Below are positions 1 through 13,100 of a stretch of 64,000 nucleotides of DNA, one piece after another. Each line of letters starts with the position of its first letter. Position 1 is the stretch's first letter. The position numbers and the translations under genes were made by a program. This stretch comes from Schistosoma haematobium. Taxonomy: Eukaryota; Platyhelminthes; Trematoda; Strigeidida; Schistosomatidae. The stretch spans positions 85,632,569-85,696,568 of the forward strand of contig NC_067195.1 in assembly GCF_000699445.3 (NCBI RefSeq), written 5' to 3'. Under the pieces are notes generated by a model. That model saw only the letters and a list, made by a program, of their open reading frames with translations. It did no database searches and was not told the DNA's origin.

Positions 1-2736
1 TAGATGGCTCATTCAATGGCACACACAATTATCTGGATTCATTCAGTTGTTCTGATCAGAGCGAGTCCCAAAAACCTCAACAGCATCAAGCACCCTGGAA
101 GTGATTACCACACTGCATGTTTTATTCTGGATGCTTTTGGATCATTACTACTCACGAATGGCGTTATATATGTCGTCCACTGAATAATCTAATTTTCAAA
201 AATAATCAAGGCGAGTTCAACTATTTTACTGGATGATTTTTTGTACTTAACATGTATATGTTTTCCAGTTGCTTTTGCCACATATTTGTAAGTGTCCCCA
301 GGCTAAATGCAGTAACTTCTTATGGAATGTTTATAACGCGTCATATTCTTGCCTGAAGTTTCGTAAGCAGTCTTAACCTTAAAATTATTTTTCTGGTCAT
401 GTTCATTATTTTTAAATTTTTATATACGTCAACAACCTGCATGTTAACCTGGCCCGTACATACGTTACACTATATCTTCATATCTTTTGAATTTACAAAT
501 CATCTGAACCGCCTTTAACATTTATCAATAAACCCATCATAGTCGTTGTTGCTAATCGTATTTGGGTATATGGATTGGTTCATCATATTAGCAGCCTAAA
601 ATGCGAACATAGTTTAGATAATAAGATTAAAAATTTAGGTACTATCAACTGCACTAGTAAAATAACTAAATCCCTAGGTAGCTGTTGGCTAAACAAACGT
701 TTAAAATCAAAACTCCGTAGCCTACTAGAATTAACACTAAACGAATCTTTCTGAATTAAAATTTATAATTAAATTAGGCGTCTCGGATTCTTTAACGTTA
801 TAAATTTCTGATAATTTCGAAACACCTAAAGCAACAATACCTATTTTTCCACTGACTAATCCTCATTCAACACTATAACTAGTTAAACATAATAGTTTCA
901 GGATATCGTCATAAAGCATTGTCATGACTTGACAATCACGTAATATGATTGATAAAATTAATGAAACTATCAACAAAATCGGTCAGCAAATTGACTTATA
1001 ATTATCACTAGTGTTGTTTTTCTTTTATCTTCATTCACTACAGATGATTACAGTATGTTTCTCTATCAGTTGCTCATTCAGTAAATATCTCAAAACCTTG
1101 TCAGTCTAATTGATGGTTTAGCGACACAATCATGCATGCAAATAATCAGTATAAGCAGTCGAGCAAATCTCCTGCAAACTGAAAACATCAATGTCGAATT
1201 TGCCCCAACACTGACTAAGGTTCAAGCCATTATCATAGACATGAGTTGGGAGTGTACTCCCTTGGTTACAACTTATGTTCTCCCTGTTAATCACATGAGC
1301 ATCACTCACTATTAATCATCTTGTAAAAACTTATTTAGCTAAATACATCTTGCAGCACCACATCACTTCGTAATATGACACATAGGCCTAACTGATTTTA
1401 ATAACTTGTAACCACTATATCTCAATTAAATCGTATTCCGACTTATGACAAACTGCATACTTGCAACTAACTTGTATGAATCATCAGCCGGTAGGTTTAA
1501 ATAAAAATAAATATTCTATGGCAGATCAGAACATTGAGTCTGGAGCATGTCTCTTACGAATACACCCATGTTTAACGATTTGTTATTATTATTATTATTA
1601 GCTTTATTCAATATTATAATTTTGGTACAATATAGAATCCTAGCTATCTGTCCAAAATTCATATAATTATCAGTCACGTATTTAAATTTTGTTTTGACAA
1701 CCATTCATGTGTATTAGTAGTATTACTAAATTATATCACAGTCAAGTAAAAATGAGGTTGAGGAAATCTCGCCGTAACTAAATAAACCGTATCAAACTAA
1801 CTGGAACACTAGTTGAAATTCTCCACTCTAATACTTTTGTTCTTTCAGTTAGCCTACTAATGCAGATGCATTTGGAATTCAACTCATATGGACAACTTAC
1901 CGGCATAATCGTTATTTGATTTCATAATTTAAACCAAAACTAATACCAATATTAATATTTCTACAACATTCATTATTTTAATACTTCTAAACACAAAATA
2001 CTTACTACCTATACGTTAAGTTATTAACCAACGGCTATTAGCACGCATCGTTTTATTATTATTATTATTGTTATGCCATTCTTTATAGTTCAAATAATCT
2101 TCACCCAAATTCTCATTTCAAGCGTTTTAAGCATGAAGGCAGACATTTTAAAATTATTACATGTATTTCCCGACCAGATGCTGCCGCTTTCTTTTTGATT
2201 TATCTTTCAGCTTACCAATACCCGGAGGATGCTTATTATCCTTGGTAACCTCCGGTGCGCGACGATCTCATCCAATTTGGTATCAAACCAACATCACGTT
2301 GATTCTGGCGGGAGAGTAGTGTAGTGGCATTGGACAATAGCCACACAATCCACAAAGCTGTGAACACGAGACTACTCAGAAAATAGATATTCAATATTTA
2401 ACTCAGAGAAATACCTAACAGTGGAGAAGGCGCGGAGAATGAATTGAATGGACTGGAGTCGATCGAGTGGCATGGCTCGGCCATGCAGGCGTGGTCTCTG
2501 GCGAATGTTACCTTATATCTTCTATTCATACTAAATATATTGTTCTTTCTCTAGCCTAACCTTGTTCTACATAATGTATTGGTAATTGATACGATACAGT
2601 GAGTTGGTGTAGTCGATGGTGTGACTTCCACGTAAGATCTTATAGATTAGGCAGTTATATCATGACAAATCTACAAATTTAGGATTAGGTCTATTATTAG
2701 AGCAGTACTAATATCATAGTAGACCATAATTCTACA
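1..2736. mobile_element. Non-autonomous LTR-type element, upstream tandem copy (partial)
   Basis: Matches 3293-6028 at a constant offset of 3292 bp; I noticed only three base changes (1779/5071, 1976/5268, 2285/5577). The match stops at 2736/6028 after TCTACA. Copy 1 continues with TTGGTGAGCCCAAC, which looks like a primer binding site after an LTR end; copy 2 continues into unrelated DNA. This fits internal-LTR-internal-LTR, with the first LTR left of the window. No ORF above 70 codons and no gag or pol motif on either strand. Confidence 0.6.
2440..2736 (+). repeat. Putative LTR shared between tandem copies
   Basis: Starts TGAATTG right after a purine-rich stretch (GGAGAAGGCGCGGAGAA) that could be the polypurine tract, and ends TCTACA. 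It is 297 bp. A start at TGTTACC (2507) is the alternative. A TATA-like AAATATATTG lies inside. Confidence 0.5.
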
Positions 2737-5731
2737 TTGGTGAGCCCAACTAAAGAAACGCAACCCATTACTGTTAATCCTTATTTCCACCTTAACCTTC
2801 TCAATCGGTTTTTATTTTTGTAAACCCAGTATTCGTATAGTCCTCTGATTAATGGTCACATATGTTATCGTAATGTTATATCTATTAGTTCACATAACTT
2901 ACTAGCTCAATCGATAATAAAAGTTGATCATCTATATCAACTAATTAGCTTTGATGGTTCGTTAACAAGCTTTAATAGCATTTACATGCTTCAGTGACAT
3001 AGACTTGTTTAAACATCAAGCTCTAGCAAATATGACCTGTAAATAACGTAAATATACATTGACTAACAATGCAATCAAGGACTAAATAGTTATATGGATC
3101 TAATTCTCAGTGTTCCTTCGCTTAACACCTCATCCTGTTTTAAACTACGCACTATCCTGTAATATCTTTTCTTCCAACCACTGCCTGCCTAATTTTATAT
3201 TCTCGAGTTCCATTGCCAAACAACAAGGATGACACTTCTCCAAAAATACGGTGAGTTCCAGCTATAAGTTTTCTGCAATCATAAGTTCATTTTAGATGGC
3301 TCATTCAATGGCACACACAATTATCTGGATTCATTCAGTTGTTCTGATCAGAGCGAGTCCCAAAAACCTCAACAGCATCAAGCACCCTGGAAGTGATTAC
3401 CACACTGCATGTTTTATTCTGGATGCTTTTGGATCATTACTACTCACGAATGGCGTTATATATGTCGTCCACTGAATAATCTAATTTTCAAAAATAATCA
3501 AGGCGAGTTCAACTATTTTACTGGATGATTTTTTGTACTTAACATGTATATGTTTTCCAGTTGCTTTTGCCACATATTTGTAAGTGTCCCCAGGCTAAAT
3601 GCAGTAACTTCTTATGGAATGTTTATAACGCGTCATATTCTTGCCTGAAGTTTCGTAAGCAGTCTTAACCTTAAAATTATTTTTCTGGTCATGTTCATTA
3701 TTTTTAAATTTTTATATACGTCAACAACCTGCATGTTAACCTGGCCCGTACATACGTTACACTATATCTTCATATCTTTTGAATTTACAAATCATCTGAA
3801 CCGCCTTTAACATTTATCAATAAACCCATCATAGTCGTTGTTGCTAATCGTATTTGGGTATATGGATTGGTTCATCATATTAGCAGCCTAAAATGCGAAC
3901 ATAGTTTAGATAATAAGATTAAAAATTTAGGTACTATCAACTGCACTAGTAAAATAACTAAATCCCTAGGTAGCTGTTGGCTAAACAAACGTTTAAAATC
4001 AAAACTCCGTAGCCTACTAGAATTAACACTAAACGAATCTTTCTGAATTAAAATTTATAATTAAATTAGGCGTCTCGGATTCTTTAACGTTATAAATTTC
4101 TGATAATTTCGAAACACCTAAAGCAACAATACCTATTTTTCCACTGACTAATCCTCATTCAACACTATAACTAGTTAAACATAATAGTTTCAGGATATCG
4201 TCATAAAGCATTGTCATGACTTGACAATCACGTAATATGATTGATAAAATTAATGAAACTATCAACAAAATCGGTCAGCAAATTGACTTATAATTATCAC
4301 TAGTGTTGTTTTTCTTTTATCTTCATTCACTACAGATGATTACAGTATGTTTCTCTATCAGTTGCTCATTCAGTAAATATCTCAAAACCTTGTCAGTCTA
4401 ATTGATGGTTTAGCGACACAATCATGCATGCAAATAATCAGTATAAGCAGTCGAGCAAATCTCCTGCAAACTGAAAACATCAATGTCGAATTTGCCCCAA
4501 CACTGACTAAGGTTCAAGCCATTATCATAGACATGAGTTGGGAGTGTACTCCCTTGGTTACAACTTATGTTCTCCCTGTTAATCACATGAGCATCACTCA
4601 CTATTAATCATCTTGTAAAAACTTATTTAGCTAAATACATCTTGCAGCACCACATCACTTCGTAATATGACACATAGGCCTAACTGATTTTAATAACTTG
4701 TAACCACTATATCTCAATTAAATCGTATTCCGACTTATGACAAACTGCATACTTGCAACTAACTTGTATGAATCATCAGCCGGTAGGTTTAAATAAAAAT
4801 AAATATTCTATGGCAGATCAGAACATTGAGTCTGGAGCATGTCTCTTACGAATACACCCATGTTTAACGATTTGTTATTATTATTATTATTAGCTTTATT
4901 CAATATTATAATTTTGGTACAATATAGAATCCTAGCTATCTGTCCAAAATTCATATAATTATCAGTCACGTATTTAAATTTTGTTTTGACAACCATTCAT
5001 GTGTATTAGTAGTATTACTAAATTATATCACAGTCAAGTAAAAATGAGGTTGAGGAAATCTCGCCGTAACCAAATAAACCGTATCAAACTAACTGGAACA
5101 CTAGTTGAAATTCTCCACTCTAATACTTTTGTTCTTTCAGTTAGCCTACTAATGCAGATGCATTTGGAATTCAACTCATATGGACAACTTACCGGCATAA
5201 TCGTTATTTGATTTCATAATTTAAACCAAAACTAATACCAATATTAATATTTCTACAACATTCATTACTTTAATACTTCTAAACACAAAATACTTACTAC
5301 CTATACGTTAAGTTATTAACCAACGGCTATTAGCACGCATCGTTTTATTATTATTATTATTGTTATGCCATTCTTTATAGTTCAAATAATCTTCACCCAA
5401 ATTCTCATTTCAAGCGTTTTAAGCATGAAGGCAGACATTTTAAAATTATTACATGTATTTCCCGACCAGATGCTGCCGCTTTCTTTTTGATTTATCTTTC
5501 AGCTTACCAATACCCGGAGGATGCTTATTATCCTTGGTAACCTCCGGTGCGCGACGATCTCATCCAATTTGGTATCGAACCAACATCACGTTGATTCTGG
5601 CGGGAGAGTAGTGTAGTGGCATTGGACAATAGCCACACAATCCACAAAGCTGTGAACACGAGACTACTCAGAAAATAGATATTCAATATTTAACTCAGAG
5701 AAATACCTAACAGTGGAGAAGGCGCGGAGAA
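2737..5731 (+). mobile_element. Internal region of the non-autonomous LTR element
   Basis: About 3.0 kb between the two putative LTRs. It opens with TTGGTGAGCCCAAC and contains no coding capacity, as in LARD-type elements that depend on another element's proteins. The first 556 bp (2737-3292) occur once in the window; the rest is also found at 1-2439. Confidence 0.5.
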
Positions 5732-6028
5732 TGAATTGAATGGACTGGAGTCGATCGAGTGGCATGGCTCGGCCATGCAGGCGTGGTCTCTGGCGAATGT
5801 TACCTTATATCTTCTATTCATACTAAATATATTGTTCTTTCTCTAGCCTAACCTTGTTCTACATAATGTATTGGTAATTGATACGATACAGTGAGTTGGT
5901 GTAGTCGATGGTGTGACTTCCACGTAAGATCTTATAGATTAGGCAGTTATATCATGACAAATCTACAAATTTAGGATTAGGTCTATTATTAGAGCAGTAC
6001 TAATATCATAGTAGACCATAATTCTACA
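5732..6028 (+). repeat. Putative 3' LTR of the tandem element
   Basis: Same sequence as 2440-2736. It ends TCTACA, followed directly by unique DNA (AATCACTG). The end lies about 20 nt from the minus-strand AATAAA at 6052-6047. Confidence 0.5.
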
Positions 6029-6089
6029 AATCACTGTAAGTTTTCCTTTATTCATCCTTCTGGTTTTGGCTTTCAGACGAATCCACTCA

Positions 6090-6427
6090 CTAATAATGTT
6101 GAATTTTCTTGTGAGTGTTGTTCTCTGTATATTTTATTGTTGTATTCGTCTCATCTGCAGTGTTTGGAATAAATGTACTTTCAGTGGGTGGTAATTTCTT
6201 TGTCCGGACGGTAAAAGACTTATTTCGGTTACGCGCAACAATGATCTGAACAGGCTTTGTCTCCTGCTGGGGTGTTAAAATTTTTTGTCGAGACTTGTCC
6301 GTCAGATGCAAGAGCTGGACTAATGACACTGGCGACTAAACTTGTTTCTTCTTCATCTGCTGTCAGGCTCTATAATTGGGTATCGTCACTCTGTCACTTC
6401 ATCAAAATGAGAAGCTCCGGGGTTAAA
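6090..6427 (-). CDS. Possible small minus-strand gene, 3' exons
   Basis: Three open minus-strand segments can be joined: 6427-6398 (FNPGASHFDE), 6369-6295 (SLTADEEETSL to ALASDGQ) and 6245-6090 (IIVARNRNKSFTV to THKKIQHY, then TAG). Candidate introns are 28 and 49 nt, all in phase 0. An AATAAA poly(A) signal lies on the minus strand at 6052-6047, about 37 nt past the stop. The gene would lie divergent to the coiled-coil gene. No family is recognised and no start codon was settled. The 28-nt intron is at the lower limit of schistosome introns, so this is tentative. Confidence 0.35.
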
Positions 6428-7078
6428 CTAGGAGAATCACTTTAGTAAGATAACGTGCTCTACATAACCATGATGAGACCGGTTTAAAACAACGCTTGTA
6501 CACGGATGACGATAAGTTGGTACACATGTTGTGAAGTCATTTCATGCGTTGGTCACACTGCACACGATCTTCAATGGGGAAGTGGCATAATGGTCGACTG
6601 TGTCGATGACTTTGAATCATCATTATAACCAGTACGATGTGGGCGAAACAAGAAAAGTTCAAACAACTACAAAACCCGACTCAGAATAAAAGCATGATGA
6701 AAATGGGAAATCACGGATACATGGTAGCAAAATGCTTCAAATAGTGAAAGGTGAAGTAAAAAACTTGGAAAGACACTTCAGAAACCCAAACAACTCCGAA
6801 GACGTCATACAAGAGCTTAAAAGTAGTTCCTGACACGATAACCACAAGAAGAATCTATTGTCTTAACACTTCCTTTTATCGAATCGCACGGCTCTCGTCT
6901 TCGTCATAACCAAGATCACATTACAATTGCCCAAACGCAAATCTCAGGACGCAAAGGGTTTTTTAATTTTTCTCAGATGATTTTAAGCTGAGGTATAGAC
7001 GATTTGAAAGTAAAATGTATTTCGCAGGACGTTTGAAGTTTTCGTCACCTGGTAACAAACTCTGGCATTTCTTCAAAA
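6428..7078. other. Intergenic region upstream of the coiled-coil gene
   Basis: No recognised repeat. It may be a shared upstream region of two divergent genes if the minus-strand model is right. Short plus-strand open stretches (6732-6822 and 6977-7098) can be joined in phase, but their length is not beyond chance. No clear TATA box was identified. Confidence 0.35.
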
Positions 7079-7160
7079 ATGGACGGGCAGACATGTGAAG
7101 CACTTGGGTCCAGTCACACCAATATATATCAGAATGCCATTTCTTTACTAAAAAACATAT
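7079..7160 (+). CDS. Coiled-coil gene, exon 1 with start codon
   Basis: Begins [10 protein letters not shown] and encodes 27 codons plus one base. The donor after CATAT is GTATTT. A 37-nt intron (7161-7197) ends in AAATAG. If the intron is ignored the frame stops soon after, at TGA in TGTTGA. An exon further upstream cannot be excluded, because an AG at 7089-7090 also fits an in-frame acceptor. Confidence 0.68.
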
Positions 7161-10100
7161 GTATTTCTAAATCAAAACATAATGACCTCTTAAATAGATG
7201 CGACTGTTGACAGTGGAAACATTCAGTCAATTACAGAAAGTGAAGTTAATAATATCAAGTCCTTAATAAATGATTTAAGATCACTCGTAGGTTCATTTAG
7301 GTTTCTTAGACCTTTAGTAGCATAAAATGAGATGTTGCGCCCATCAGATTCTTGAAACGGAGTCCATCAAAACATCCACTTTGAGGGTAAAGCTTCAGGA
7401 ATTTAAAAAGCGAAAGGTAGAAGAAATTTTCGGTAAGACAAAGTTTTAATCCTACTATTCAAGCCTTCAAGACAAAAGAAATCTTGTGAGAATGCTGAAT
7501 GAAAAGGAACTGAAGAACCTAGAGGATTCTCTGAACTCCATTAAAAGTACTTATGAGGAAAGTGAACAGGCACTTGAGGAACTTACTCGCATACTGAATT
7601 TATTAAGGTCAGATATTGATTGAATCTTAGCTCATCACTTGTCAAAATCACTGACCTGGAATTTCTAATTGGTTCACGTATTAGTTTGTCTTGTAGTAGT
7701 ATAAAGCCTGGAGAACTATGAAATCCTACAGCTCATATCCATCCAGTTCATACTCCAAAGTACTTTTGACACAAACGTCGGAGCAAAAGGTTTTTTAGGC
7801 GTCTAATTTGTACCCCACTATTAGCCCATTTAGCGAGCTTCTGCCCTTCTCAAGATTGTGGTGGACAAGATATATGACTTCAGAAATAATCAGTCTTCAG
7901 TGATAAGGATAGGAGGTCTATCGATCTATATTAATCGTTGCAGTTTTTCACACTGTGGAGGTCCAACCTCGTTTTAAATATATCAGCAAAAGGTGCTGAT
8001 ATTACCTGTTCCGGTAGAGAGTTCCAGTAATTCACTACTCGGTGCGAGAAACGAAACTCCAGACGTAAACGATTTGATCTCGGTTTTTGAACTTTCTTCG
8101 AATGTCCTCTCAAATGATCGATCCTAGACAGAAGCAAGAGGTAATACATGTTAATATCAAGGTCATCGTTCAGTATACGATAAGCCAATATTAGATCACC
8201 CCGTATTCTACGGTAAGATAACGGAAATAAGTTAAGGTGTCTCAGTCTGTCTTCATAAGATAGGTCAGATAGACCTTGTACCATCTTAGTACCTCGTCTT
8301 TGAACTCTTTCCGGTATATCTGCTTCGTACTTGAAACAGGGACACGCTGCTTGAATCCCGTATTCTAAATGTGGTCGCACATAAATCGGGTATAGTAATC
8401 AAAACATTTCATCGTCTAAATACTGGAAAGACCTACGAATTGACCATAATACCCTATAGCCTTTCGCAGTAGCAGCTTTACAGTGACTAGTGGTTTTGAG
8501 ATCATTGCTTAATATGACTCCTAAATCTTTATAGTTTCTTACTTTGAGTAGCACGAATTCACGTAGTGTATAGTGATACGATTCATCAGAGTTATTTAAC
8601 TGCATCATTACACTCTTATTAGGATTTACTTCTAGTGACCACATGTCCAACCATGCCACCAATGAGCTAAGATCATCCTGTAATACTATTCTACCTGATA
8701 TACTGTGTATGGGTCTCCAAATCTTTATGTCATCAGAGAAGAGTAGAATGGATGATTTTGTTATAGTTGGCAATTCACTTACATAAAGCAAAAAGAGAAG
8801 AAGACTGAGGAATGTACCTTGGGGAACTTCACTTTTTACAGGCACCCACGGGAAGAGAGCTCCGTCAAACCCTGCTCTTTGTCTCTTGTCATGAAGAAAG
8901 TTACTTATCTACCTATGACTGTAAAATTGATTCCAAAACGTTCCATTTTGAATTTAAGACCAGAGTGGGAAACCTTATCGAAGGTCTTACTTAGATCTAT
9001 GGAAATCACATCCACAGGAACATTCCAATCTTTTGCAGCAGTCCAATCTTCTCTTGCAACGAAAAGATTTGTCGGGCAAGATAGGCCTTTCCGAAAACCA
9101 TGTTGCGCCCTGGAGAAAAGATTATGCCCTTCAACATAGTTTAGGACGGATATCCGAATGATTTTCTCCATCAGTTTTACAACTGCACTAGTTAAGCTAA
9201 CGGGTCTATGGTTACTTACTAAATTCTACTCTCAGCCCTATACACCGAACTTATTATAGCGTCTTTCCAGTCTGTGGGCAGTCTGGACTGTCTCAGAGAC
9301 ATGTCAAACAGTATCGCCAAAGGTTCAGCAATTACATCTGATATGGCTTTCATAATCCTAGGATGAATATCATCAGGACCACTCGACTTATCAGGTTTGA
9401 GATGTTGAAGTATCCTTAAGACAGGGTCCATCAGCAAGCCGTCACAATCACAATGAATCGTTGGTCGTTCTTCATTATTGACAGAAAACACTTTGCTAAA
9501 ATATTCCGATAAAGCTTCAGGTTTTTCGGTATCATTTCTTGCCAAGATTAAAGGATATTCTTGTATCAAAGGTGGTGGAATTCCATCGCTTCTCTGAGTT
9601 TGCCTTTTTATATACGGGAATAACCGTTTCAGACTATATCTAGAATTCCTAACCAATTGTTTTTCATATGATCGTCTAGTCTTACTTATTAACGCTTTAC
9701 AAGCATTGCTAATCTTACAATAACTGGATCTGTATTGTTCTAAGTCAGTGTAGATAAACATATTCCAGTACTTTTTCCTTTTTCTAAGAAGTTTTCTGAC
9801 GGGTTTAGTTATCTATGGTGGACTTTATCCGGTCTACGCGGTATCAGGTATGGTATGAGCGAGGATGTAACTAAACTAAGCTTGCTTTTAAATACAGACC
9901 ATGTTTCTTCAACTGATAAGCTAGTATCTACAGACCAATCAGTTTTAGCAACGCACTTCTGGATGGCTGATATGTTAGCTTTCCATATATTTGGGCGGGG
10001 TGTAACCTGATCGTATATCATGGCCCTAGTTCTAAACGTGAATGATAAAACAGAGTGATCGCTATTCGCTAACGGTGGAAGAATATTTAGGTCGACAGTA

Positions 10101-13100
10101 TTGTCAATCTCATGAGTGATTACCAAGTCTAACAGAGAAGAACCTTGGTTTGCACCAAAACGTGTGGGTTTGGATAGATGCTGTACTAACGCATGCTTTA
10201 TTATTGTTATCAGGAACCTACTATCAAATGAGTTTATATATTCCTCCGTGGTCATCACAGTCCAACTAATATCAGGTGTATTAAAGTCTCCTGATATCAA
10301 GCATATGTTATTTGCACTCTATAGCTGGAGTGCTCCAAAATAAAGTCATCAGCTAAGCGAATTCGGATGCGATAGATGGTACCGAGTATAAGATTATTAA
10401 AGAAAAAGATCAGAGGCATCTGACGATATGCCGAAATATAAAATATGCTCAAGGAAAAATATGAGACGTTACTTAAATTTTAGCAGAAGGCGTGTTCGGG
10501 TTCGTCTTTTGAGCTTGTGATCCACAATTATAAGTAGTCAATCTTCCAAAGTATGATCAATATAATTTTAGATATGTATCTAGATTCATCAAGCAATGAG
10601 GATATCAATGTGATTTGTAAACATAGACGATGAATATGCTAGTGTCCTATTATCGTGATAGCTGATAAATGGGAACGAGAAGCATGTGTGTTCAATAGTG
10701 TATTTGTGAGTGATAAACAATGTATCATTTCTGTACTATATCATTCTATGCAATCTTTCTTTTATATATTACCACCATTGAGTTTAATGCTCCTATGAAT
10801 TCGGTGTTCATGTTGCTGTGCTAATGCAGTATGGCAACTTGGATCGATGCACATATGTGCCTGGCTCTACTTTGTAGCTGACTAACTGAATATTACCTTG
10901 AATCTTCTATCCTCTACCATTTAAATTCAATTATAAAATGATTTGTTAGGACGTATTTTCACCTTTATTCCATTTGTTTTGATGATTTGAATATTTTATC
11001 ATGTTACATCCAAAGTTTGTTCGCATTCCGATGTCCGTTAATCTAGACACATATATTTCAGCTGCAGGGTATTGTGTCCAAACTCAACTATAACCTTTAA
11101 GCACTTCTCTTTTTTAGATATTTTTGGAGATTAGTTATTTTTTGTAAGGGAAATGTGCCAGTTACCACTCTTGCTAGCAATTATATACTGAAGTATGCAC
11201 TAAGCTAGTTTTTTTAAGCATTCCAGCTTGTGGTATGTATTGAAACAGGTTCAAAGTTGATGTAATTTGATGAATAACTAGTATCTCAAAGTGGATGAGT
11301 TGTTGTGAAAGTGGTTCGAGCCTTAGAAACAACAAAATGTATTTCTTAAAATGTATGGTGGAGTCATACTAATTTGCCTTAAATTCCAAACACTTCAATG
11401 TCGGACCTATTCATCTTCTCAATATACATGACTTGTTAGTAACACTTTTCATAGTTACGCGAAGTATATTCAGTTGAACGTTTTCTATGAGTTTCAAAAA
11501 TTCGATTGAAGATAAGGGTTTTCAGGCTAAAAACTAAAGTTTAACTAACCTTAATATCTATCTTTCAGGCTCATTTATCATTGGCTATCTCGATTTTTAT
11601 ATTTCACTTCTACTGGCTTCATATTTGATCTCCGTTACCTTTCTAATTTAAACTGTCATGATAATAATTTATCGGATTTTTATATCATTCATTCATTTAA
11701 TAATTGAATTCATGAGTCGATTGAAAACCTGGAAGCAATGGACGACCCTTTCGTCCTATTCACAGACTCATCACTAGCGTGCATCCACGACCCCTCTCAC
11801 AGACTATGAACCCAGAACCTTCGGTCTTACACACGAACCTTTAACCTTAAGACTTCTGAACTGGCATCCAATAATGCTAATGTTTAACTTCAATCGATTC
11901 ATTAATTTTCAAACTTTTCTATTTAGACTTCATGAATTAAAGTCAAATGAAGAAAATAGTGTTACACTTGAAGCTTTAAATAACTGCTTAGATAATAAAG
12001 CAAATAAACAAATATTTTTGAATCAAAAAATTGAAGAAATTGAAATGACTGAATTGAAGGTAATTCGATGTTATTATTATTATTATTAGCGGCTTTATTC
12101 AATATTGAATTGTTGGTATAATATAGAATTTTCAGTAAAAAGTATTTCAAGAAATTTATGTTCCCTATTTCTTGACCGATCATGAAGATAAATATTGAGT
12201 GATCGCCAGTTAGATGTTAACAGTCCAGGAATCATCGGCATCTGAATAATGTATATTCTTTTCGCTACATATTGCCAAAAACCATCATGTTTCTGATTAG
12301 GCTCTTTTGTAAATTGTACAAATGCACCTGAATAGTTTATGCGACTAATAGGCATGATGATATATTAAAACACAAAAAATTAGATAACTTGTTGAAATAT
12401 GTAGATAACAGGAACAGATAGCTCAGTTATTCAGGCAGGCCTCCATTATTCAACTTTTGTAAACAGATACCATTTTAAGCAAAGATGGATGATGACTAGC
12501 AGTGGAATCCAGTTTGACGCGTGTTTCGTCCTATTTGGGACTCGTCAGCTGGATGTACCTGCATCTCAGAGTTGATGTGCACTCTGCGACTCGAACTCAG
12601 TACCTTTCGCTTCAAACGCTATCGCGTTATCCACTTAGCTACTGAGTCCTGATAGCCACTTGCTTGTGCGATGGAGTGAAGTTTAAATTTAATCCGTAGT
12701 GTTTTTTTGAATCTTCCCATTGGTTTTTAGGACTGCAATTGATCAGTCTCATGTTGGCATATGTGCAACCTATGCGGATTGCCTCGATATAGCCTTAATT
12801 GATAGGACTTAGTAGCTCAATGGAGAACGCGATAGCGTTTGAAGCGAACGGTACTGGATTCGAGTCCCGGAGTACAGATAAACTCTGGGATGCAGGTATA
12901 TCCTGCTGACGAGTCTCAAATAGGACAAAACGCGCGTCCTGGATTGCACTGCTAGCCACTATCCATCTTTGTTTAGTCTTCTTTTGTTAATATTTACATT
13001 TCAATGATTAGTAATTATAAATAGACCTGTTATCTGAAAAAAAACATTACTTTTGGACAGGTGAAAGAAACTCAAAAGATGTTGGACGATTTAAATACAG

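Noticed and set aside
1516..1704. 62-codon minus-strand frame repeated at 4808-4996
   Set aside because: Conserved only because the whole 3.3-kb unit is duplicated; it contains an (ATT)n-encoded Asn run and an epsilon tail.
4999..5211. 70-codon frame in the second LTR-element copy
   Set aside because: In copy 1 the same frame is closed by a stop at one of the three base differences (1779/5071), so it is not kept by selection.
6732..7098. Two plus-strand open segments upstream of the coiled-coil gene (6732-6822 and 6977-7098)
   Set aside because: They join in phase, but they are short, the first lacks a good acceptor, and the second overlaps the start codon at 7079. Chance openness is plausible.
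7931..8380. Separate gene of 149 codons on the minus strand
   Set aside because: It is the C-terminal region of the broken CR1-like LINE.
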